DNA of 33,594 bases, taken from positions 1 through 33,594 of the forward strand of contig NZ_JAOZVR010000111.1 in assembly GCF_025869515.1 (NCBI RefSeq). The letters run 5' to 3'. Shown one piece after another: positions 16,017 to 23,192 of this stretch; within the stretch, counting starts at the first letter, position 1, and each line of letters begins with the position of its first letter. The notes below the pieces were generated by a model that was not told the DNA's origin, ran no database searches, and saw only the letters and a list, made by a program, of their open reading frames with translations. This DNA is from Ferrovibrio sp. GTDB taxonomy: Bacteria > Pseudomonadota > Alphaproteobacteria > Ferrovibrionales > Ferrovibrionaceae. Position numbers and translations under genes: made by a program.

Positions 16017-17428
16017 GCGACGGACTGCTGCGCGATCTCGCCGGTATCGTCGGCGCCGGCTATGTCATCACCGATGCGGCCGGGCAAGAGGCTTACGTTG
16101 TCGACTGGATAAAAAAGTATCGCGGTCGCGCCATGGCCGTGGTGCGCCCGGGCAACCGGGATGAAGTCGCCGCCGTGCTGCGCTGCTGCAACGATGCCGG
16201 CGTCAGCGTGATTCCGCAGGGCGGCAATACCGGCATGGCTGGTGGTGCCACGCCGGACGACAGCGGCCGGCAGATGATCCTCAGCCTCGGCCGGCTCAAC
16301 CGCATCCATGAGATCGACCCGGTCGGCAACACCATCACGGTGGATGCCGGCTGCATCCTGGCCAATATCCAGACGGCCGCACGCGAGGCCGGACGCTTCT
16401 TCCCCTTGAGCCTCGGCGCCGAAGGCAGCTGCACCATCGGCGGCAATCTCGCCACCAATGCCGGCGGCATTGCCGTCTTGCGCTACGGCAACATGCGCGA
16501 ACTGGCGCTCGGGCTGGAAGTCGTGCTGGCCGACGGCCGGATCTGGGACGGGCTGCAGGCGCTGCGCAAGGACAATACCGGCTACGATCTGCGCGACCTG
16601 TTCATCGGCTCGGAAGGCACGCTCGGCGTGATCACTGCCGCTGTGCTGAAGCTGCATCCGGCACCGACGGCGCGCGCCACGGCGATGATTGCTCTGTCCG
16701 GCGAACAGGCTGCGCTGGAGTTTCTGGTACGGCTCGGCAGCCGGGCCGGCGACCGGCTCACTGCTTTCGAATTCATGACCCGCAACTGCCTCGACCTGGT
16801 ATTGCAGCATGTTGCAGGCACCGCCCTGCCCTTCAAGACAATGCCGCCCGCCATCGTGTTGACCGAGCTGAGCGATGCCGATGCGGAGGCCGACCTGAGC
16901 GCCCTGCTGGAAGGCATCCTCTCGGAGGCCATCGCGGCCGGCATCGCAACGGATGCCGTGATTGCGCAGAGCGGCGAACAGGCCAAGGCGTTGTGGCGCC
17001 TCCGCGAGGGTATCTCGGAAGCACAGGTACGCGCCGGCAAGACCATCAAGCACGATATCGCGCTGCCCATCGGCCGGCTCGGCGCCTTCATGCGGGAAAC
17101 CGAAGCCGCCATCGAGGCCGCCTTCCCCGGCCTGCGCTTCCTAGTCTTCGGCCATCTCGGCGACGGTAACCTGCACTACAACCTGCAGCGCGCCCCGCAG
17201 ATGAACGACGACGACTTCTACGCCCTGACCGGCCCGCTCAACCGGCTGGTGCACGACATCGTCGGCCGCTATCGAGGCAGCATCAGCGCCGAACATGGCG
17301 TCGGCCAGCTGCGCCGCGACGAACTGCCGCGCTACAAGCCGCCGGTGGCGATGCAGCTGATGCACGACCTGAAAACCCTGTTCGACCCGCACAGCATCCT
17401 GAATCCGGGCAAGCTGCTGCAATCTTAA
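16013..17428 (+). CDS. FAD-binding oxidoreductase (D-2-hydroxyglutarate/D-lactate dehydrogenase type)
   Basis: A 471-residue flavoprotein of the VAO/PCMH family. The N-terminal FAD domain shows VRPGNRDEV (45-53), PQGGNTGMAGG (68-78), the AEGSCTIGGNLATNAGG loop and SEGTLGVITAAVLKL. The C-terminal FAD-oxidase domain has the metal/substrate motif FGHLGDGNLHYNL and the closing EHGVGQLRR, as in D-2-hydroxyglutarate and D-lactate dehydrogenases. It should oxidise a D-2-hydroxy acid to a 2-oxo acid and pass electrons to an acceptor such as a quinone pool protein or cytochrome. ATG 16013 overlaps the previous stop. The operon suggests a pathway intermediate rather than lactate (inference). Confidence 0.9.
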   Translation: MSDGLLRDLAGIVGAGYVITDAAGQEAYVVDWIKKYRGRAMAVVRPGNRDEVAAVLRCCNDAGVSVIPQGGNTGMAGGATPDDSGRQMILSLGRLNRIHEIDPVGNTITVDAGCILANIQTAAREAGRFFPLSLGAEGSCTIGGNLATNAGGIAVLRYGNMRELALGLEVVLADGRIWDGLQALRKDNTGYDLRDLFIGSEGTLGVITAAVLKLHPAPTARATAMIALSGEQAALEFLVRLGSRAGDRLTAFEFMTRNCLDLVLQHVAGTALPFKTMPPAIVLTELSDADAEADLSALLEGILSEAIAAGIATDAVIAQSGEQAKALWRLREGISEAQVRAGKTIKHDIALPIGRLGAFMRETEAAIEAAFPGLRFLVFGHLGDGNLHYNLQRAPQMNDDDFYALTGPLNRLVHDIVGRYRGSISAEHGVGQLRRDELPRYKPPVAMQLMHDLKTLFDPHSILNPGKLLQS

Positions 17429-17447
17429 GTCCGCTCACGAGGCATCC

Positions 17448-18371
17448 ATGGCAAAACTCGACGAAACCGCCGCCGGCGTCTACATCATCTCTGTCACGCC
17501 GTTTACCGACAGCGGCGTGCTCGATCTCGACAGCACCGACCGCATGGTCGATTTCTATCTCGAAAAGGGCGTCACCGGCTTCACCTTGCTCGGCATGATG
17601 GGCGAGGCGCCGAAGCTGACGCTGGCGGAATCGCGCAGCTTCGTGCAGCGCGTGCTGAAACGGCTGAACGGCAGGGTGCCGGTGGTGGTCGGCGTCTCCA
17701 GTCCCGGTTTCGCGCCGATGCGCGAGCTGACTTCGGCGGTGATGGACGATGGCGCCGCCGGCGTGATGATCGCGCCCCCGGGCACGCTGAAGACCGACGA
17801 CCAGATCGTCAGCTATTACGAAACCGCCGCCGACACCATCGGCAGCGACACGCCTTTCGTGGTGCAGGACTTCCCGCAGTCGACCAATGTGCATATGTCC
17901 CCCGGCGTGATCGCCCGCATCATCAAGGTGCTGCCTTCCTGCGTCATGCTCAAGCATGAGGACTGGCCGGGCCTCGCCAAGCTGTCGGCCTTGCGCGCCA
18001 TGAAGGATATCCGCCGCGTCAGCATCCTTGTCGGCAACGGCGCACTGTTCCTGCCCGAGGAAATGGAGCGCGGTGCCGATGGTGCCATGACCGGCTTCGC
18101 CTATCCCGAAATGATGGTGGATGTGGTGAGGGCCTATGGCGCGAAGAATCCCGAGCGCGCCCGCGACCTCTTCGATGCCTATCTGCCGCTGGCGCGTTAC
18201 GAACAGCAGCCGGGTCCCGGTCTCGCCATCCGCAAATACGTGCTGCAGAAGCGCGGCGTGATCGCCTCGGGGAGCTTACGCAAGCCCGGCCCGAAACTTT
18301 CGCCACTTGATATTGCCGAAATCGAGCGCATGATCGCCCGCCAGAGCAAACGCCTGCAGGAGATCGGCTGA
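17448..18371 (+). CDS. DapA/NanA superfamily lyase or aldolase, atypical active site
   Basis: A 307-residue TIM-barrel protein of the dihydrodipicolinate synthase superfamily. The Schiff-base lysine is present as K169 in CVMLKHEDWPG, and the overall layout (GVYIISVTPF start, GVTGF-x-LLG at 41-49) is right. However, the TT pair of the G-T-T-G-E motif is M50-M51 (GMMGEAP), and the tyrosine normally in the Y-N-x-P region is not visible where VVQDFPQSTN stands. It is therefore not a lysine-biosynthesis DapA; relatives include 2-keto-3-deoxy sugar acid aldolases/dehydratases and the hydroxyproline-pathway deaminase. Its stop shares an A with the SDR start (TGATG). Substrate unknown. Confidence 0.88.
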   Translation: MAKLDETAAGVYIISVTPFTDSGVLDLDSTDRMVDFYLEKGVTGFTLLGMMGEAPKLTLAESRSFVQRVLKRLNGRVPVVVGVSSPGFAPMRELTSAVMDDGAAGVMIAPPGTLKTDDQIVSYYETAADTIGSDTPFVVQDFPQSTNVHMSPGVIARIIKVLPSCVMLKHEDWPGLAKLSALRAMKDIRRVSILVGNGALFLPEEMERGADGAMTGFAYPEMMVDVVRAYGAKNPERARDLFDAYLPLARYEQQPGPGLAIRKYVLQKRGVIASGSLRKPGPKLSPLDIAEIERMIARQSKRLQEIG

Positions 18372-19156
18372 TGGATCTGGGACTCACCGGCAAACGCGCC
18401 CTGGTGCTGGGCGGCAGTCGCGGCCTCGGCGCCGCCGTCGCCCGCGGCCTGGCCCGCGAAGGCGCCAGCGTGATCGCGGCGGCGCGCAGCGAAACGGATG
18501 CAAAAGCCTGGATCGCCCAGGAGGCGCCGGAGGTGGCACAGCGTCTGGACACCCACGCACTCGACCTGTCCGACCGCGCCTCGGTCGACGCGCTGGCAGC
18601 GGCCATGCTGGCGCAGGGCGGCGTCGATATCCTCGTCAACAACAGCGGCGGTCCGCCGCCGGGTCCGGCCGCCGAAACGGGGCTTGATCTGTGGCTGAAG
18701 CAGTTTGAGGCGATGGCCGGCCATCTGTTTCATCTCACCGGCCGGTTGCTGCCGCCGATGCTGGAGCGTGGCTGGGGCCGCGTCATCACCATCGCCTCGT
18801 CCGGCATCGAACAGCCGATTCCGAATCTGGCGCTGTCGAACGGCATCCGCATGGCCGTGCTCGGCTGGTCGAAAACGCTGTCGGCCGAAGTGGCCGCGCA
18901 GGGCGTGACGGTCAACCTGGTGCTGCCCGGCCGCATCCATACCGACCGCGTCGACCAGCTCGACCAGGCCGCCGCCACGAAGCAGGGCAAAAGCCGCGAG
19001 GATGTCGCCAGGACCTCGCAGGCACTGATCCCGACCGGCCGCTACGGCAGGCCGGAGGAATTCGCCGATGCGGTGGTGTTCCTCGCCAGCATGCGGGCCA
19101 GCTACATCACCGGCAGCAAGCTGCGCGTCGACGGCGGCATGATCCGCGGCGTCTAG
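18371..19156 (+). CDS. SDR family protein lacking the YxxxK catalytic pair
   Basis: A 261-residue short-chain dehydrogenase/reductase-fold protein. The nucleotide site GGSRGLG (14-20), the NNSG strand (90-93) and a serine pair at S143-S144 are present. Where the YxxxK catalytic motif is expected, the sequence reads SNGIR (S156...R160). An SDR subgroup annotated as 3-oxoacyl-ACP-reductase-like is known to lack a perfect catalytic tetrad, and this protein seems to belong there. It may be a non-classical reductase, a binding protein or an enzyme with another acid/base. It is the last gene of the plus-strand operon and converges on putA, with only 9 bp between the stop codons. Confidence 0.9.
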   Translation: MDLGLTGKRALVLGGSRGLGAAVARGLAREGASVIAAARSETDAKAWIAQEAPEVAQRLDTHALDLSDRASVDALAAAMLAQGGVDILVNNSGGPPPGPAAETGLDLWLKQFEAMAGHLFHLTGRLLPPMLERGWGRVITIASSGIEQPIPNLALSNGIRMAVLGWSKTLSAEVAAQGVTVNLVLPGRIHTDRVDQLDQAAATKQGKSREDVARTSQALIPTGRYGRPEEFADAVVFLASMRASYITGSKLRVDGGMIRGV

Positions 19157-19165
19157 ACCGGATAG

Positions 19166-22100
19166 TCAGCCTATGCTCATCAGGCTGGCATTGCCGCCGG
19201 CCGCGGTGGTGTTGGTGCTGACTGCGCGTTCGGTGAGCAGTGCTTCGAGCGGATAATCGTCGGCCGGCGAGGAAACGCTGAAGACCGAGATCACAACCGG
19301 CGTTGCCTCGGCCAGCTCCCGGGCCAGACGGGTCAGGGCATCACCATCGCCTTCGAACAATACGACTGCCGTATCGCCATCGGAGACGATCAGGCCGCGC
19401 AATTCTGCGGGCAGGGTGTCGAGCACATCGGTAAACGGTGTGCCGGCGGCCAGCACAGCCCGGTTGCCGGTGGCGAAGGCGGCGCCGACCTGCAGCAGCA
19501 GGCCCGCTTGCGTGCGCGGTGCGCAGCGTACCGCGCCACGTGGCAGCAGCGCATAGATATTGCGCTCGCCGACCGGGCCGGCCAGTTCACTGGTGAAGCC
19601 GAGCGGGCTGCGTGCCACATAATCCCGGCAGCGCTCTGCCTCGGCGGTGAAACCCTGGCGCGTCAGCCAGTCGATATAGGCAGCAGCCGTGCTGTTGTTG
19701 CCCCGCCCCTTCATCGCAAGGGCCGGTGCTGACGCCAGCAGACGACGCAGATAGAGCGGTCCGCCGGCCTTGGGTCCCGTGCCGGACAGGCCATGACCGC
19801 CGAAGGGCTGTACGCCGACCACGGCACCGATGATGTTGCGGTTCACATAGAGATTGCCGGCGGCGATGCGCTGGGTGACATGGGCAATCGTCTCGTCGAT
19901 GCGGCTGTGCAGACCGAAGGTGAGGCCGTAGCCCGATTCATTGATCTGGTCTATCAGCGCTTCGAGATCCTGGCGACGGTAACGCACCACATGCAGCACC
20001 GGGCCGAAAATCTCGGCCTTGAGGTCGGACAGCCTGTCCAGTTCGATCAGTGTCGGCGGCACGAAGGTGCCGTGACGCGTCTGCGGCGGCAGCGACAGCT
20101 GCTCGATGCGGCATTTCTTCGCCCGCATGGTCTCGATATGCGCAAGGATGGTCTGCTGTGCCGCCGGCGTGATCACCGGGCCGACATCGACCGACAGGCG
20201 ATCCGGTGAACCGATGGCAAGCTCAGCCATCGCGCCCTTCAGCATCGTCAGCACATGATCGGCGACATCCTCCTGCAGGCAGAGAATGCGCAGGGCCGAA
20301 CAGCGCTGGCCGGCGGAATCAAAGGCCGAAGCCAGCACATCGGCCACGACCTGCTCGGGCAGCGCCGAGGAATCGACGATCATCGCATTCAGGCCACCGG
20401 TTTCGGCGATCAGCGGGATCGGCCTGCCCTCCGGGCTCAGGCGCTGCACCAGCTGTTTCTGGATCAGGCGCGCCACCTCGGTGGAACCGGTGAACATCAC
20501 GCCGCGCGTGCGGCTGTCATCCACCAGCGCCGCGCCGATGCGGCCATCGCCGGGCAGCAGTTGCACGGCACCGGGCGGCACGCCGGCCTCATGCAGAATC
20601 CGCACCATCTGTGCGGCAATCAGCGGCGTTTCCTCGGCCGGCTTGGCCAGCACAACATTGCCGGCCGCCAGCGCGGCGGCCACCTGGCCAGTGAAGATGG
20701 CCAGCGGGAAATTCCACGGACTGATGCAGACCACAGGCCCAAGCGGGCGATGCGTGTCGCCGGAGAATTCCGCTGCCACCGTTTCGGCATAGTAGCGCAG
20801 GAAATCGACTGCCTCGCGCACCTCGCCGATGGCGTTTGGCAGCGACTTGCCGGCCTCGCGCACGATCAGGCCGAGCAGTAGCGGCATGCGCGCTTCCAGC
20901 AGGTCGGCCGCACGCTGCAGGCACTGCGCCCGCTCCGCCGGCGGCGTGGACTGCCAGATCGGCGCAGCAGCCACGGCGCCATCGATGGCTTGCGCGGCCT
21001 GCGCCGGCGTCGCCTCGATCACATGGCCGACAGTGTCGTTGCGATTGGCCGGATTACGCAGGGCCTGACTGTCGCCACCTTCCGCGGGACCATCCGCCAG
21101 CAGTGGCATCGCCCGCCAGGTCTGGTCAGCGCTGGAGAGCAAAGCGGCCGACAGCGAGGCAAGGCGCTGTTCGTTCGACAGATCTATACCGACGGAGTTG
21201 CGGCGTTTGCCCAGGATGTCCTGCGGCAGCGCGATCTTCGGATGCGACGCGCCAAGCGGCTGGATCGCCTTCGCCGTCTCCACCGGATCGGCGATCAGGC
21301 GGTCGAGCGGGATATCGTTGTCGGCAATCTGGTTGACGAAGGAGGTGTTGGCGCCGTTTTCCAGCAGGCGACGTACCAGATAGGCCAGCAGCGTCTCATG
21401 CGTGCCGACCGGCGCGTAGATGCGGCACGGTCGGTTGAGTTTCTCGCGACCGACCACTTCCTCATAGAGCGGCTCACCCATGCCATGCAGACACTGGAAT
21501 TCATACTGGCCGGAGTAATAGTTCTCGCCCGCCATGGCATGGATGGTGGCGAGCGTCTGTGCATTATGGGTGGCGAATTGCGGGAAGACCGCATCGGGGG
21601 CCGCCAGCAATTTGCGCGCGCAGGCCAGATACGACACATCGGTATGCACCTTGCGTGTATAGACCGGAAAGCCCTCCAGGCCGTCGACCTGGGCGCGCTT
21701 GATCTCGCTGTCCCAATAGGCACCCTTCACCAGCCGCACCATCAGGCGGTGGTCGCTGCGGCGGCCGAGATCGATGACCCAGTCGAGCACGAAGGGCGCG
21801 CGCTTCTGATAGGCCTGCACGACAAAGCCGATGCCGTTCCAGCCGGCCAGTTCAGGGTCGAAACAGAGCGCTTCCAGCAGATCGAGCGAGAGTTCCAGCC
21901 GGTCGGCCTCCTCGGCATCGATGTTGAGACCGATGTCGTAGCGCCGCGCCAGCAGGGTGAGCGCCTTGAGCCGCGGCAACAGTTCGGCCTTCACACGTTC
22001 GAGGTTGGCGCGGTTGTAGCGCGGGTGCAGCGCCGAAAGTTTCACCGAGATGCCGGGGCCGTCGTAAATGCCGCGCTTCGCCGCCGCCTTGCCGATGGCA

Positions 22101-23011
22101 TGGATCGCCTGTTCGTAGTCGGCATAGTAGCGCTGCGCATCCGTCGCGGTAGCCGCCGCCTCGCCCAGCATATCGTAGGAATAGCGGAAGCCCTGGGCTT
22201 CCCATTTGCGGCTGTTGGCCAGCGCCTCGGCAATCGTCTGGCCGGTGACGAACTGCTCGCCCATCATGCGCATGGCGATGTCGACCCCCTTGCGGATCAG
22301 CGGTTCGCCGCCCCTGGCGATCAACTTGGTCAGCGCGCCCGACAGCGACCTGCCGCTGCTGGTGGAGGTCAGGCGGCCGGTGATGAGAAGTCCCCAGGTG
22401 GCGGCATTGACGAACAGCGACGGGCTGTGGCCCAGATGCGCTTCCCAGTCGCCGACGCCGATCTTGTCGCGGATCAGCGCATCGCGCGTGGCGCGATCAG
22501 GGATGCGCAGCAATGCCTCGGCCAGGCACATCAGGGCGACGCCCTCCTGGCTGGACAGCGAGTATTCGTGGATCAGGCCCTCGACGCCGCCGGACTGGCT
22601 TTTGGCGCGCAGGGTCTCGACCAGCTTGCGTGCCAGATCGCGCGCGGCAGTGGTCACCGGCCTGGGCAGGCTCGCCTCGGCGATCAGCAGCGGCAGGCAT
22701 TCCGGCTCCGGCCGGCGATAGGCCGCGGTGATCTTGGCGCGCAGCACGCTCTGCGGCTGCACGGTCTGGGCAAATTCCAGGAAGGGCGACTGCGGAGCTT
22801 CGGACGTCGCCGGCGCATCGGACAGATCGAGGATCGCCTTGCCCTCGCTGAACAGGTCGTCCAGCGCATCGCCGCGTTCGACCCGGTCCAGCACCGAGAA
22901 AATCGCCTGCTTGATCAGCCAGTGCGGCGAACGGCCGATGCCATCGGCGGCCCGTTTCAGCCGGGCCTTGAGATCCTCATCGATTTTCACGCCGATTGTG
23001 GTGACTGCCAT
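19166..23011 (-). CDS. putA: Trifunctional PutA: transcriptional repressor / proline dehydrogenase / P5C dehydrogenase
   Basis: A 1281-residue protein that oxidises proline to glutamate in two steps. An N-terminal ribbon-helix-helix DNA-binding domain (about 1-47, TIGVKIDEDLKARLKRA) makes it a likely autorepressor. The FAD-linked proline dehydrogenase barrel (roughly 200-560) contains SVKLSALHPRYN, RLVKGAYWDSEIKRAQ and YAPVGTHETLLAYLVRRLLE. The NAD-dependent aldehyde dehydrogenase part (roughly 610-1080) contains SPWNFPLAIFTGQ, FTGSTEVA, ETGGLNAMIV and the catalytic cysteine in GQRCSALR. A C-terminal extension follows, as in long PutA proteins. ATG 23011 has GAGG five nt upstream. Two GGTTGC repeats lie upstream. 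It is peripheral-membrane when reduced and DNA-bound when oxidised, by family knowledge. Confidence 0.96.
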   Translation of the reverse strand: MAVTTIGVKIDEDLKARLKRAADGIGRSPHWLIKQAIFSVLDRVERGDALDDLFSEGKAILDLSDAPATSEAPQSPFLEFAQTVQPQSVLRAKITAAYRRPEPECLPLLIAEASLPRPVTTAARDLARKLVETLRAKSQSGGVEGLIHEYSLSSQEGVALMCLAEALLRIPDRATRDALIRDKIGVGDWEAHLGHSPSLFVNAATWGLLITGRLTSTSSGRSLSGALTKLIARGGEPLIRKGVDIAMRMMGEQFVTGQTIAEALANSRKWEAQGFRYSYDMLGEAAATATDAQRYYADYEQAIHAIGKAAAKRGIYDGPGISVKLSALHPRYNRANLERVKAELLPRLKALTLLARRYDIGLNIDAEEADRLELSLDLLEALCFDPELAGWNGIGFVVQAYQKRAPFVLDWVIDLGRRSDHRLMVRLVKGAYWDSEIKRAQVDGLEGFPVYTRKVHTDVSYLACARKLLAAPDAVFPQFATHNAQTLATIHAMAGENYYSGQYEFQCLHGMGEPLYEEVVGREKLNRPCRIYAPVGTHETLLAYLVRRLLENGANTSFVNQIADNDIPLDRLIADPVETAKAIQPLGASHPKIALPQDILGKRRNSVGIDLSNEQRLASLSAALLSSADQTWRAMPLLADGPAEGGDSQALRNPANRNDTVGHVIEATPAQAAQAIDGAVAAAPIWQSTPPAERAQCLQRAADLLEARMPLLLGLIVREAGKSLPNAIGEVREAVDFLRYYAETVAAEFSGDTHRPLGPVVCISPWNFPLAIFTGQVAAALAAGNVVLAKPAEETPLIAAQMVRILHEAGVPPGAVQLLPGDGRIGAALVDDSRTRGVMFTGSTEVARLIQKQLVQRLSPEGRPIPLIAETGGLNAMIVDSSALPEQVVADVLASAFDSAGQRCSALRILCLQEDVADHVLTMLKGAMAELAIGSPDRLSVDVGPVITPAAQQTILAHIETMRAKKCRIEQLSLPPQTRHGTFVPPTLIELDRLSDLKAEIFGPVLHVVRYRRQDLEALIDQINESGYGLTFGLHSRIDETIAHVTQRIAAGNLYVNRNIIGAVVGVQPFGGHGLSGTGPKAGGPLYLRRLLASAPALAMKGRGNNSTAAAYIDWLTRQGFTAEAERCRDYVARSPLGFTSELAGPVGERNIYALLPRGAVRCAPRTQAGLLLQVGAAFATGNRAVLAAGTPFTDVLDTLPAELRGLIVSDGDTAVVLFEGDGDALTRLARELAEATPVVISVFSVSSPADDYPLEALLTERAVSTNTTAAGGNASLMSIG

Positions 23012-23031
23012 GCCCGCCTCGCCTGCGACTC

Positions 23032-23048
23032 AGGCTTCTCCGAAGCCT
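23032..23048 (-). repeat. Small hairpin in the putA 5' leader
   Basis: AGGCTTC-TCC-GAAGCCT, 7-bp perfect arms with a 3-nt loop, about 20-37 nt upstream of the putA ATG. It could form in the leader mRNA. Role unknown. Confidence 0.4.
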
Positions 23049-23069
23049 CGGTGGCGCCGACCATTCAAT

Positions 23070-23106
23070 AAAAGGCGCAACCTCGTCAACCAAAAAGGCG
23101 CAACCT
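23070..23106 (-). promoter_or_regulatory. putA: Two direct repeats with GGTTGC core, candidate PutA operators
   Basis: AAAAGGCGCAACCT occurs at 23070-23083 and again at 23093-23106, a 23-bp period (about two helical turns). On the minus strand each holds GGTTGC, close to the GTTGCA core bound by the E. coli PutA ribbon-helix-helix domain. A TTGACG hexamer (minus strand, 23089-23084), a plausible -35, sits between the two copies. The site is about 60-95 bp upstream of putA, so autorepression by PutA is the simplest reading. Confidence 0.65.
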
Positions 23107-23140
23107 TTATAAATATATGAATTCTAATATATATTATGAG
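23107..23140. promoter_or_regulatory. AT-rich promoter zone between putA and acyl-CoA ligase
   Basis: A 34-bp stretch almost wholly A and T, with TATAAA and TATTAT hexamers, in an otherwise GC-rich sequence. It lies in the 181-bp divergent gap, 53-86 bp upstream of the ligase ATG and beyond the putA repeats. Promoters for one or both genes are likely here, but no single -35/-10 pair could be fixed. Confidence 0.4.
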
Positions 23141-23192
23141 TATTGACCGGCATGGCGCTCTTCGGCACTGGTTGATCAGGGGAGGAACAACA

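Noticed and set aside
17448..18371. Annotation as 4-hydroxy-tetrahydrodipicolinate synthase (DapA, lysine biosynthesis)
   Set aside because: The Thr-Thr pair and the active-site Tyr are missing, and the operon is catabolic in character.
20990..23071. A long open frame on the plus strand opposite putA (about 690 codons)
   Set aside because: It is antisense to a clear PutA, rich in Arg/His/Gln/Gly in the way of GC-rich shadow frames, and shows no domain motif.
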